Assembly: GCF_036417845.1 (NCBI RefSeq)
Contig: NC_089978.1
Span: forward strand, 161,383,962-161,447,961
DNA length: 64,000 bases
Reading direction: 5' to 3'
Source of the DNA: Apteryx mantelli
Taxonomy: Eukaryota; Chordata; Aves; Apterygiformes; Apterygidae
Position numbers and translations under genes: made by a program. Every line of letters starts with the position of its first letter. The first letter of the stretch is position 1. This document shows positions 12,175 to 23,910 of this stretch, one piece after another. The notes beneath the pieces were generated by a model. That model did no database searches. It saw nothing but the letters and a program-made list of their open reading frames with translations, and was not told the origin of the DNA.

Positions 12175-15100
12175 GTAAGCCTATTTTGCCCTTACCTGCA
12201 CTGTGCATAGAGACACATGGGGCTAAGTTATCCCATTAATTAAAATGGCAAATTATTGCTGTCTTGGATGGAACTTGGAATTCTGAATTTGTGTTTGAGA
12301 GAGTATTGGGAGAAAGGTATAGCTTTCTCTCTGCTATGATCAGGGCATCTCCTTGCATGTGGACCACCACCAACAACCGTATCCATGGGGTCTGCTTGTG
12401 CACTCCTTCAATTCTGAAAGTGCAAGGAAAAGCATGCCACAGTGGACATCCTAGTCTTGCACTAATCTTGCCACTGGTACCCACCCTTTGCACACAAAAC
12501 TGTATTTAGCTGATTGGGAGAATGTTTTTCTTCCTTTTGCTCCATACATTTCAAAATTAAATCTGTAGTTCTAGTTTTATAATATGTTACGTTTAAATAA
12601 ATTTCTATGAAGTTAATCTATCTTACTTTTTTACAAAAATATTAGGATCAAACAGAAAACACACATTTGCACAAGGAAGATATTTTGAATAAATAATGAT
12701 AAATAATATATTGGTTAAAATGTGTTTAATTTTCATGTCTGTAAGCATTCTCGGACCATGTATGGTTCTTCTTTCTTTTGTGTTTTTTTGTGGGTTTTTT
12801 TATTTGTTTAAGTTCAACTCTTGTATTAAAGCAAGCTTGTTAGTGGAGCTGCAAGCTAGTGTTTGCTCCCTGTCCTTCTGTCATTACCAGACTTCAAAAG
12901 CATAATTCCAAATACTAAATTAAATAACAGAATTTTGGGTTTAGATACTTTGAGAATTTACTCTTGCTTTCAAATGTATTATAGTTTTTTTCTTTTATTA
13001 TATCCTTAATACATTTTTGTTAAAAAAGGGGGTATAATCTGAGGCATCTACTAAGGAACATAAGTGTGTTTTCTCAAGCCAGTAACTTCTGAACCCTCTC
13101 TACTGACAGTTAAATCACAATTTAGCCATTATCATGTGCTCAGGATTATAATGCATGTCTGGTCTCTCTTACTGCCCATGCTTTAAGTATGTTGAGTTTT
13201 GCATAACAGTCAATAGGCGATCTGAGAAGCATAAGTTCCTGTTTTAAAGGGAAAAGATATCTTAGATAAGATACAGAAATAAGAGGAAAGACTGCACTTC
13301 AAAATATCATAAGGTTTATGTCGTCCCTCCTCCTGGCCTGGATGAGCTGAGAGTTCACTGAGTTAGTGTATTAAGAAGATATAAAGACTGGATAATCCTA
13401 AATTGCTTTTTGTAAACTGCTAGAGTCCACTTAGCAAGAAGTAAAACTTCTTGACTTGTTACTTGCAGTTAGGCTGCTTAATTTTAATATTTTCAATTGT
13501 ACTTATCTACTATAGTCTTTTGACTTGAATTTATCTTGTTTGTCCCAGCAGCAAGTCCTCCCAAGATGGTTACATTTGATGAACTGATGGCAGCTGCAAG
13601 AAATCTGACAAACTTGACTCTAGCTCATGAAATTGCTGTAAATGCAAACTTTTGCATAAAACATGGAGACCTCCCACAGAACAGGTAAGAGCCTGAATTT
13701 TGCCAAAAGGAAAACTGGGCTTGTGAAGAGAGAAGTAGAGGAGCAGATAACAGAAAGCATCTTGGAAGGTTGCAGATTGTATACCATAACTCCAGGAGTC
13801 ACAGTCAAAGTTGTCTTTCTTGGAACATGTGTTGTAGTCTAGCTGAGTTGATGTACTGTCTTGGAGCATATGATGCTTTGTCTTAAGTGTAATGTGGAAG
13901 ATGAAAGCAATGCAATATGAAGTTTCATTGTGAAGATGAACAGTATCAGTCTTTTGTGCAGCTCCAAGTTCTGTGGAAAAGATGAACACCTACGAAGAAG
14001 CCCACCATTTCATTAGTTCACTGGTCCAATTATGAGAAGAACATATAGCTCATTATGAACACAGCTCTAAGCTACCCCAGAAAAGATGCAGAAATATCTG
14101 GAGATCTAGAGAAAGTGAGAAGTAGGTGATGAAAACGTTCTTGCTCGAAAATGTTCGGCATCTTTTAAAATGGAACCTGTTTTTCCCTTTGAGGAAAACT
14201 TGCAAAAAGATTTCTAATTGCCTAAGTCCCTTAACTGATAATTGATTATGTGACAGAGAATAGTTTTGAGACAGCTTAGCACATAATGCACCAGGTTAGG
14301 AAAACCAATACAAAGTTGATAAGAAAAAGGCAAGGTAAATTCTCTTTACCTACCTCTGAACTGTCAGCACAACTTTCTGCAATAAGTGTTTTAGGAAATT
14401 TCTTAGCTCAGGTCATGGTCTGGGAGCTGGTGATCCACAGCCCAAGACAGATATCGTTGCAGGTCATGTTAGTTAGCAATGTGATGCGTGTTTCCCAACA
14501 AGCCACTAGGCTAATCTAAAACATTTTTTTACCAATGTTGAAATCTATCTGTCGGGAATCCGTTTTGTTTTCTAATGCCAGCTGACTTATTCTGCAGCTT
14601 TGTGGGCACAGTGAAACAAATTCTACACAAGGCATTTTGGGATTGTTTGGAATCAGAACTGAATGAAGATCCTCCAGAATATGAACATGCTATCAAGCTC
14701 TTTGCAGAAATTAAGGAGGTAAAGTTTTTTTGTTTTTGCATGTGCCTCCCCCTAGTTGTTTTGGCAGCTTAAGTTTGAGGGTCTTGTACTTCACTGAAGG
14801 TCTGTTTACTCATAGTCAATCTAAAGCACCTTCAAGTTCTTGCTTTTAAGATGAAACAGTGATTATTCGGAACTATAATAGGCCTGTCTTTATAGTGTTT
14901 TTGTATTAACTACAAATATGACTGCACAGATGCACAGACAGCAGCATGTACAAATAGCTATATGTCCACTAAGCTTTGCAGGATCATCAGCTGCAAGTCG
15001 GCTCTTTTCTCTAAGCTGCACATCTCTATTAATCTCCGTTCAGCAACATACTATGAGTTCAGAGTATGAACAAGAGTAGAAACCTGCCCGTACCTGCCTA

Positions 15101-18100
15101 AATACATCTATTCTTTATGATCGTCACACAAGGGAACGCACGAATCCTCAATCCTGGCACAATGTTAAGTCATTTAAAATTTTAAGTCAGTAAATGTTTG
15201 ACTTTGTTTTACAGGGAGGTCTCCAAGTTTTTGAAAGAGTCCAATTGTTGACATGCTTTCTGATTTACAGGTTTTGGGTATTTTTGCAGAACTGTGCTGT
15301 GACCATTTCAACAGCTTTTTTCCCTGCTACCTTAGATAATTTTTAGTCTTAATGTATCTCATTAGTCAACTAAATGTGCTTGACATACTATTAGTAAAAT
15401 TTTATTTCACTATGTTAGCTAAATGTTTAAGGATTTATTGATCAGTTTTTTCTTTTTCATTTTTTTCCTCCTTTAGATTCTTCTTTCCTTTCTGACTCCT
15501 GGAGCAAACAGGATTCAAAATCAAATCTGTGAAGTTCTAGATACAGATCTTATAAGACAGCAGGCAGAGCATAACGCTGTTGATATTCATGGACTAGCAA
15601 ACTATATCATCAACACTATGGGAAAGTTGTGTGCTCCAATAAGAGATAATGATATAAAACAGTTAAAAGCAACTGGCAATATCGTAGAGTTATTGAGGTT
15701 GGTATTTGGGGTTTTTCTCCCACCCCCTCATTTTTATACGAGGAATACTCTTACTCCGAAAGAGAGCGTGCCTAGGAAGTGAGAAGGGAACTGCTAATAG
15801 CAAGTAGTGGCAATACCTATTTTCAAATTAAAGGATTTCTTTTTTTTATTGGGAGAAGCATTGAGAGGGAGGGGCTATGACGCACATGGTGACTGACATG
15901 TTATGTATACCTTCCTTTTTAATGAAACAGCCAGATCGAAAGCTAGCAACTCTGAAGCACTCTCACAGCAATCCGTGGTAATCTGTGGTGTTTTTGAGAC
16001 TGCTGTTTCAGTCTTACTCACCCTTACAAAAGTTAAAGGCAACATTCTTACTGATCCTTCTTGAACTATTAATTGCATGCTTCCTCTGGGAGGCCAGGCT
16101 CTGGACTTGACATTTCATTAATGAAGATCTTATTATTGGAAGTTGAGTAACACACTTGCTTAAAGTGCAGAAACCAGCTTGTGTCTGCTTGGGCATATTG
16201 TATTACTGAGAGTAAATGGTGGTTACTGCTCTATTATGTTTTTATTGCAACTTGGATCATATACGAGGACCAAAACAACTGGGTCAGAAGGATTGTTTCT
16301 CATGGCAAAAAAGTTAAAATCTTTCATCTGGGCTGAAATGTACCAACTGATACAATTCTTGAAAACGCTTCTATTTCTATTACTGGCTTGTAGTGTTTAG
16401 TTAGACAACATATTTGTCCTGTTCTCTGTAACTTATACTAAGACTTACATGCAATACTTTTCAGGATATTTGAAGGAGTTGAGTAGATAATGTTATATCT
16501 TTTGATGGCTTTTGCACTGAAGTACTAATAATGGAGTTTACTCCTTCCAGAATTGGAGTTACAGTGCTAATGTAGGTATATCTCATGTGTACTGTTTAAG
16601 ATCAACAGAGACCATCCTAACTGTTGGACTTTTAAATTCTCTCTCTCATCTTTCAGACAAATATTCCATGTTCTGGACCTAATGAAAATGGATATGGCTA
16701 ACTATACAATTCAAAACCTTCGGCCGTATCTTCAGCGCAATTTGGTGGACTATGAAAGAACAAAATTCCAGGAAATACTTGAAGAAACACCAAGTAGGTG
16801 TTGTTACATATGTCACTAAAAGGATGTCTTTAAATAGCCAGACTTGGGGGCGGGAAAAAAAAAAAAAGCCTGTCAATTGTAGTTAATTTAGAGGGGGGAA
16901 AACTCCATTCCTTTGAGAGATCTAAGGAGTGTAGGATTTCTTTGGCAAGCAAGTTACCAACAGTCAATTGCTTAACTTGCTATTAGGTATGCTTATCTGT
17001 AATCTGGGTTACTTTCTGACAAATTTGTATTTGCTAAATTGGTTGGTGTGTGGAAGACAAGCACAATGACTCTTTCTGTCTGGAGCAGGAAGCTTCACAT
17101 GCTGAAAGATGAGACTCTTATCTCTTTTGTACCCAGCAAGTCTGTTAGTCAGAAGTAAACATGGAAAAAAACAGTGTACCTGAAAGTAAGATGAGACAAG
17201 ATCAATTTTTTTTTAATAAAGCAAAATGCATTCCTTAAGGAAAATCTATTTAGATAATGCAAAGTCAACTTGAATCCACTGTTACAGGGTTTATATACTA
17301 TAGCTAAGCTGTCCTTAAGAAAATGTATTTTGAAAGGGGAAGAAAAAAGTAAACTTAGATCTGGAGCAGGGGTTTCTAAAATGTAATTCCTGAGCCACTG
17401 ATGTGGCCTACAGTGCTTGTATATGCAGCCTGCGAAAGAGTTCTTTAACTGTATTAACAACAAACAAATGCTGTTAATGTCCCCTCGCTTCCTCTCTTTC
17501 CAGTCCTGTACACCCCCCCCCCCCCAGCTAAGTGGCCTCTCTGAACAATAAAAATGCTTTGGGAACCTGCACAGACTCTATTGAGGCTTTTCTCCCCAAA
17601 ATCTTGGCTTAAAGCTAACGATCTGTTGCTGGGTTCAAACAAGCTATCTAGAAGATTCAGCTAACCAATGGAGATGGTTAGTGAAAAAAGTGGGGAAGAG
17701 AACTGGCTTTTGTGAGAACTGAACAGTCCACTATGTTGTTTAGGCTTCAGAAGTTCAATAATCATGTCTGTGTATGTAACTCTTCTCAAGTTACTGCTTA
17801 CTTTTATCAAAGGATACAATAAATCTGTGCTGGTTTGCAATGCTTAGGTGCTCTGGATCTCACAACAGAATGGATAAAGGAATCAATAGAAGATGAATTG
17901 TCTTCTACTTCTGATGAATCTTCTTCATCCCCTGGTGCTGATAGTAGTTCTAAACCAAATCTTAGTCCTACACTGGTGCTAAACAATGGCTACTTGAAAC
18001 TGTTACAGTGGGATTATCACAAAACAATTCCAGAGGTAAGTGTATTCCAGTGTTCTCAAATTTCTAACTATATGAAAATATTGGTATAGTAATAATCCTG

Positions 18101-21100
18101 CTAGTAATGACAGCAGAGGAAATATAATTCTCCTTTCTCTCTCTCTCTCTCTCTCTTTTTTTTTTTTTTTTTTTTTTTTTTTACATCCGAGTAGTAAATT
18201 TGGAAATAGAGTATACTCTAGCCATGTTTTCAGAAATGTGATATGGGCAAGTCAACAACTAGAAATGTTTAATTTTTTTTTCCTGTATGTCCAATCATAG
18301 CTCACTACTCTACCTAAGGGTAGAGTACTCTAAGAGTAGTCTTGGCCATGATCAAAGGCCAGGGCTTGTACTGACAGCACTTGGCTCTGTGTCTCTTTTT
18401 GAGAGAGCAGACTATAGCATTTTGTTATCTTAGCAGCAGCAAGAATTGGTGGGATCAGGCTGAAAGAATCACTCATGCTTTATAACAGTTGATTAAAAAA
18501 TCGTGACCCTCCAAATTAGGTACTCGCCCTTTCTTAGTGCAAGTAAACTAGTTGCTTCAAGCATCACTATTCAGTTCTCCCTCCAACACCTGAATACTGA
18601 CCTCTGCAACTTTCAGTGGAGCTGGTTTGAAATTGGCCATCAGTCAGGGCTACAGGTATCATCTGCATAGTGGGAGCCTGAGCTATATCTGTAGCGGCCT
18701 GGCAGAGAATTTGTGACCTATATGAGAATGTTCTTAGTGCCCTGGATGAGTAGAAGGAAAAGAAGCCACCTTTCTTACCTGCATCCCAGTTTTGAGTATG
18801 AGCTAGACACAGGTATTCTCTTGTGGATCTAGCTTGTCATAGTATGAATTACTATGAACCAGCTGAAGGCTAATGCCCCTGTGTTTCTCAGTGAAGTGTT
18901 TTGCTTAGGATGAGCTCTTATCTTAAATAAAACACTCCAGCTTTATCTTGCTGTGAAATTTATTTACAATCTTGGTCTGAGCAATTGGCTTTTTGCCTGT
19001 AGCAGGCTACAGATCACTCCAGCCTCTCTGGCAGTTGAACTAGTGGTTGTCATACAGAGTTGCTCATCACTGCCCATGTGCTTCAGATTATGACACTTTC
19101 CAAAAGATACAGCTGAATCCAAGACTGTAACAAATCACTACAATGTCCTCTGGATCCCCTGAGCATTCTGCATCTTGCGCTGAATTGAGGACCACAGATT
19201 GCTGTGAGTAGTGATTAGAAAAAAATATGCAGTGTCCTCATAGTTTTTTTGCACTGGAGGTATCGCCTTTCCTCCCTACCACAGACACACCTCTAGTACT
19301 TGCATGTAATGCTGCTTTCTGCAATACTACCTATTCAAGGTGTTTCAGTTGCTGCCTCTTCTGATTTGGCATATTTGTGATTAAAATGATTAATGCTTTA
19401 CAAAAATCTCTTCTCTGTCCTTATCCCTGCCTCTCTCCTTCTGTATTTCTAAATTGATATTGCTGTTTCAATTCTAGACTCTAATAACAGATGAAGTTCG
19501 TCTTCAGGAGTTGAGAGAAAAGCTAAATCAATTAAAAATCATAGCTTGTGTGTGTCTCATAACAAACAATACAGTGGGTGCAGCAATTGTAAATGTGCCA
19601 GATCTTGCTGATCAACTGAAAAGGACCTCTTTTCCTCTTCTTGAAGGCATGAACAAGAAGTAAGGCCTTGTTTATCACTTTTTTTTTTTTTACATAGGAG
19701 ATAAGATACCAGGTGCATCTGAAAAATGTAAGAAACAGTTAAAATGTCATAGCTTGTACCTGATAATGATAGGATGATAATGAATCTTAATAATCTATAT
19801 CTATATTCACTACCATATGTCCACTGCATGTATTAAGTACATGTTTTCAAAGTTATATTTTAATTGAACTTTTAATCTTGACCTTTTAACTTCCTGAATT
19901 TGGAGGATAGCACTAAAGTTTATTAGCCTCTCTTTCCAATAGAGGAGAGACTGTGGCAGTACGTTCACAAAGTTGTCTTGCCAGTTGCTTCAAACTTGTT
20001 CTAAAGGTAGTTTAAGCTATTTGGTTGCTGATATTTCTGCTGCCGCTCACGCTACGAGCAAATCTGCTGCTGTCTGCTAGAGTCTCACTGAAGAGTGGGA
20101 AACTGTTTCACTTTCCTTATGATATGCTATGAATCCAGCCCAGGGAAATACTTATGTATATGATCAAAGTGAACTGGTGTTATTTGATGCTGCATATTAA
20201 AATAACTTTCCCATTTGCATCCCAATTAGCATCCTTATTTTATGTTGCAGATGGTAATGGGTCCTGTATCTATGGATGTAAATCTGCAAAAGCAAATGAT
20301 AAGCTTCCTAAATTTTCTCATTGCAAGGAGCATCTTGAAAATAGCAGTGGGAAAGGAGAGGAATGAGTTTAAAAAACTTGTAAACTATGCTACAGGAACT
20401 GCAAAAGCTAATTCTTTTTCTTTTTTCTTCCAGAACTTTTGATTTGAAGGAGGCTCTGAATGCTATCAGTGTCCAGATTTGCAGCCAAGTGAACCGGTCC
20501 CTCTCTGAAAGAGGCCTCCCCACTCTTAATACAGAAATGCAGAATAACTTAATGGGTCAAATTGCTAGTATTGTTGAGGAGAACAATCCTGTCAGTTCCT
20601 TAATTGGTTAGTAAGAGAATATATAATTGTCTTACTGTATGTATCTGTATATAAATTGTTAGGTTAACCTTAAAGTTTCTCAAGCAAGTTTAATCGGCTG
20701 TCTATTTTTAAAAAGCACTTTTGCACTACAGTAAAATACTGGGTCAATTAAGAGTGAAGAAATGTTGTTTACCCATAGACTGTGTTCTTGTTGTATTGCA
20801 GAGCATGGTTAGTCACAGCTAGAAATAACTTAAAAATAAAGTGTCCTTACAAACAAACCTAGAAGTGCTAGGATTTCAGAGGAGAATTTGGAAAATGAGT
20901 GATACTCGGTCTCCCTCTGTCAACTCTGCATTTAAACTTACTTTCTATTTTCTTTAGGTAATCTACTTCATATTAGGTCATGTAATTTTGTTTCAATATG
21001 CTTATGCTGTTTCTACCTTGCAGGAGCCAACTCTTAATGTAAGAAGTTTTCAGTATTGTTTCTCACTGCAGTGAGGGCATGAGAAAGTATTTGTCTACAT

Positions 21101-21448
21101 TGTTGGCTTTCTTGCTGTGCTAATGTGCAGGGTGCTTGTAAAACGAGTGTGGCTTCATCTTGGATTTACATGTGTTCTGAACATACTTTATATTCCGTTT
21201 CAGATAAACGAATCCAGTTTTTCATGAAAAGCTTGCTTGCTCTTCCGAGCTTTCAAAAATGTATGCCTACTATGCCAGGAGGCCTTTCTGTGATTCAGAC
21301 AGAGATGGAGTTTGTTGGATCTCAGTATGCAAGCATTGTAAACTTTAATAAACAAGTGTATGGACCATTCTATGCAAGCATACTTAGGAAACTACTTTTT
21401 TCTGAAGCACCAAGGGGGAAAGCAGAAACAGAAGCACCTGCCAATTGA
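12039..21448 (+). CDS. TCP11L2: TCP11L2 gene, complete coding region (9 coding exons)
   Basis: T-complex protein 11-like 2 belongs to the TCP11 family, probably intracellular and of poorly defined biochemistry; the family has been linked to sperm function, and TCP11L2 to muscle satellite cell differentiation. Nine coding exons join in frame (1539 nt) to 512 residues, against about 519 in human. The N-terminus (about residues 1-50) is Ser/Asp-rich with casein-kinase-2-like SDS/SDSE motifs and looks disordered. The TCP11 domain fills the rest, with matches to human such as [18 protein letters not shown]-like [39 protein letters not shown] and KQVYGPFYA. The start codon has A at -3 and no ATG precedes it in its exon. 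The gene is transcribed away from CKAP4 and towards POLR3B. Confidence 0.93.
13549..13684 (+). CDS. TCP11L2: TCP11L2 exon 3 (codons 46-90)
   Basis: It begins after a CAGCAG tandem acceptor and ends at GTAAGA. It encodes [21 protein letters not shown], the conserved start of the TCP11 domain. The 5' join restores a Ser codon. Confidence 0.9.
14598..14718 (+). CDS. TCP11L2: TCP11L2 exon 4 (codons 91-131)
   Basis: The acceptor is TTCTGCAG and the donor GTAAAG. It encodes [20 protein letters not shown], which closely matches the human AFWDVLDSELNADPPEFEH region. It ends in phase 0. Confidence 0.92.
15477..15697 (+). CDS. TCP11L2: TCP11L2 exon 5 (codons 132-204)
   Basis: A long pyrimidine tract precedes CTTTAG; the donor is GTTGGT. 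The exon is 221 nt and encodes [12 protein letters not shown] through TGNIVELL, one of the best-conserved TCP11 blocks. Confidence 0.92.
16657..16793 (+). CDS. TCP11L2: TCP11L2 exon 6 (codons 205-250)
   Basis: The acceptor is TCTTTCAG and the donor GTAGGT. It encodes [18 protein letters not shown] and [14 protein letters not shown], and ends in phase 1. Confidence 0.92.
17513..17525. repeat. Poly-C run in TCP11L2 intron 6
   Basis: Thirteen consecutive C residues stand alone in AT-rich intron sequence. This is likely a length-variable homopolymer. Confidence 0.8.
17848..18035 (+). CDS. TCP11L2: TCP11L2 exon 7 (codons 251-313)
   Basis: The acceptor is ATGCTTAG and the donor GTAAGT. It encodes [12 protein letters not shown], a Ser-rich low-complexity linker, and [18 protein letters not shown]. 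The linker is the most divergent part relative to human. Confidence 0.9.
18129..18182. repeat. (CT)n-poly(T) pyrimidine tract in TCP11L2 intron 7
   Basis: An uninterrupted pyrimidine stretch of 54 nt combines CT dinucleotides with about 25 T. It begins about 93 nt downstream of the exon 7 donor. Confidence 0.85.
19478..19659 (+). CDS. TCP11L2: TCP11L2 exon 8 (codons 314-373)
   Basis: The acceptor is AATTCTAG and the donor GTAAGG. It encodes [20 protein letters not shown] and ends at LLEGMNKK, with the final Lys codon split across the junction. Confidence 0.9.
20434..20606 (+). CDS. TCP11L2: TCP11L2 exon 9 (codons 374-431)
   Basis: The acceptor is TTCTTCCAG and the donor GTTAGT. It encodes [16 protein letters not shown] through NPVSSLI. 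The frame and the human sequence require the weaker GTTAGT donor rather than the GTAAGA four bases later. Confidence 0.9.
21204..21448 (+). CDS. TCP11L2: TCP11L2 exon 10, terminal coding part (codons 432-512)
   Basis: The acceptor is CCGTTTCAG and the TGA stop is at 21446-21448. It encodes [19 protein letters not shown] and [20 protein letters not shown], the conserved C-terminal block, followed by a short variable tail. Confidence 0.93.
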
Positions 21449-21918
21449 AAAATGTGACCTATTTCTGTACCCTATTCTTCTCCCTTCATTCTTTATAATA
21501 GAGACACTGTGATCTGATTTCCCTACTATGAATAACCCACTCCAGTGACTATTAATGAGGGAGACAGATCTTGTAAAAATGTATGCAGATAAAGTTTCTG
21601 AAATCCACTGGAAAGAAATTAATTTCAAGTATATATATTTTAATAGACTAAATCTGTGTAATGGATTGTATCACTTAAAATAGCCAGTAAAATATTGGCT
21701 TCCAAGGCAAGCATTTATAATGACTTGCAGTGGGGAAGAGATGGCAAAGTACTTACTGTTTTGCCACCATTAAAATATAATCAATTTTTTAAAACTTAAA
21801 TATATTTACATATACTGATGCAATTATGATGTGACAAAATAATTCTAGATAAAATTTATTATGTTTATGTATATATTTTAGGATAACACCTAATAAAACA
21901 CTTCTCTTTTTTTGAAAA

Positions 21919-21950
21919 GACTTTGAAGCAAAAAGACTTTGAAGCAAAAA
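21919..21950. repeat. 16-bp tandem duplication in TCP11L2 3' UTR
   Basis: GACTTTGAAGCAAAAA occurs twice in succession with no mismatch. Confidence 0.85.
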
Positions 21951-22193
21951 GTGTAATATAACTGCTTTTGTAACCAAGAACAGGTTCATATTTGGTCAAG
22001 TTCTGGTACTCTTGCAATTACTGGAACCAGAACTTAGCCTATGTTACATTAAGGAATGCCAGTATTATAAGCTGTTTTGAATAGAGCAGTTACAGAAGAA
22101 GAGTTCACTGTTTAAAGCAGGAACTACTCAGAGCTTGTCAATTGTAATTGAGGGATTGACAATAAACTTCTAAGAAAAAAATGATCATGGAAA

Positions 22194-22199
22194 AATAAA
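22194..22199 (+). terminator. Poly(A) signal candidate 1 for TCP11L2
   Basis: AATAAA is followed by TGTCTGTATATAATGTCTGT, a T/GT-rich element. A second AATAAA lies 33 nt upstream at 22161. Confidence 0.45.
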
Positions 22200-23202
22200 T
22201 GTCTGTATATAATGTCTGTAAGCATTTTGTTTATCCAACGGAAGTCATGCAGATCTCAGAAGTCTAATCTGCTCTAATATGTTATATGCTGATCCTTGAT
22301 CTTAATTGGGTATTAAGTATTTCTGAGTAAAGGCTTTCAGACCTTTGTTCTCACAGGGACTTAACTTTGAGAGTAATCTTACTGAGTACAACAGAGCAAT
22401 TTACCTTTCTGTAGTCTGTTGGATGAGGGCACAAGCTTTTCAAAGGGTATTTTTGGTACTCTTGGTTCTGAAAGCAAGAATCCAAACTGTTAATTGTTCT
22501 TGAAAATCTAAGCACTCTAAGTGATTAGATTGACTTTCACTGGGCCTCTGTGGGAAATACTTCAGCCTTGCCCAAATTCTTTGGAATAGGCCCCAATACT
22601 TAGTTCCCATTTAAGACAACAGGAATTTTGCATACAGAAAACAGGTCTGAAATTGAGAAGTATATGTAAACTTTCTGATGTTTACTTCCATGCTATATTT
22701 TGCATATTTCAGATTACTGGGAATAGATAGTGCTAGAATACTCTAGTATAGATGTGTTCTTGTCTATGAAAACTGAATCATAACTTACTTGAAAATGATC
22801 TTTTAATATATTATCATACAGTGGTCCTTTTTAAATGCCAAATATATAAAGTCCATGTGGTACAAGTTAAATAGCTTGTTTTTAATATTTTATATTACAA
22901 TCTATTTTTATTAAGAAACAAATATTTACCCATAAAAGCTTAATGTGCCACAAATTGTGTATATATGTCTATCATAAAGGTCTAAAAAAACCTGGGCATT
23001 ATTAGCACTGTGGTTTTGTAGTCTCTTTTTACAGAATTGTGTATCCTTTTTAAGGGAAATGACTTCTAGTCAGTCGTTGCTCAGAATGTCCAAGGCCTTT
23101 GGCCACATGTACGTGGTATGAAAAACTTTCTTCAAAATGTGTTGTTACTGAAAAAAGTTCTAGTGCACTTGTGTTCTATCCCTTGTAAGAAATATTGCAC
23201 AA

Positions 23203-23208
23203 AATAAA
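23203..23208 (+). terminator. Poly(A) signal candidate 2 for TCP11L2
   Basis: AATAAA lies 1.75 kb past the stop codon, with a T-rich stretch (CTGTTTTTCTTG) about 25-40 nt downstream. Confidence 0.45.
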
Positions 23209-23881
23209 GATGAATGCATATTTTAAAGGGAACTGTTTTTCTTGAAGCCTGAAAAACCTGAGAAGGAAAGGAACTCCTAGAATATACCAATTGTGCCGCT
23301 AGGTAAAACAGGTTTGTTCAGATGAATATGAAATTTTGACAAGTAATTCAACATCATCAAGAGAAGAATGCATTTCAAAAGCAATTAAGAGGAATTAAAT
23401 CTTAGTGATTTGCTACATCTTTGGAAATAGCTAAACTGTTTTGAACCCTCGGCCAAAAGAAGCTTTTTATGAAAATTAGAAGAACATTTATAAATTTTTA
23501 TCATAATACTTTATATGCATTCTAGTGTAAAATAAGTTTTAGTGTGACTATTGGCTTTTAATGTAAACTGTCATACTAGTTTTTACTAGAAGATACTCAG
23601 AATGAGGATTTGTTATTGGGTTTTATTTGGCAATTAAGGCGACTTGCGAAGGGCGTTTGACAGCATGGCCAATATTTCCAATGATTGTTTAATGTATCTT
23701 AATTTTTATTAAACAGATGCAATGTCTGTTTGAAACATTAAATGTCTTGTGTTGCATGATGTTTACACTTTCATGGCTGAAATGCGTGTGTCTCAACTTT
23801 GAAACCGTCTTTGATAAACAAGATGCTATTTTGTAGCAGCTTTCTTTGTTGAAATATAAGTACTTGTGAGGTTTCATATGC

Positions 23882-23887
23882 ATTAAA
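23882..23887 (+). terminator. Poly(A) signal candidate 3 for TCP11L2
   Basis: ATTAAA is followed at once by a strongly GT-rich region (TTTTGTTTGTGAT and TTGTGGTG). This would be the most distal end of the 3' UTR. Confidence 0.35.
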
Positions 23888-23910
23888 TTTTGTTTGTGAT
23901 ACAATTGTGG

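Larger units (their letters stand above)
12175..21203 (+). other. TCP11L2: TCP11L2 introns 2-9
   Basis: These eight introns of roughly 0.6-1.9 kb separate the coding exons. They are AT-rich and hold only simple repeats: a 13-base C run at 17513-17525, a CT/T tract at 18129-18182 and A/T runs. I see no nested gene or intact mobile element. Confidence 0.6.
21449..23910 (+). other. TCP11L2: TCP11L2 3' UTR (extent uncertain)
   Basis: AT-rich sequence follows the stop codon and has several AATAAA or ATTAAA hexamers. The distal end is inferred from the last signal with a GT-rich downstream region near 23882. A 16-bp tandem duplication lies at 21919-21950. Confidence 0.45.

Noticed and set aside
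11753-12208. A 151-codon minus-strand open frame opposite TCP11L2 exon 2
   Set aside because: It is antisense to the Ser/Asp-rich coding exon, and no promoter, splice sites or homology support it.
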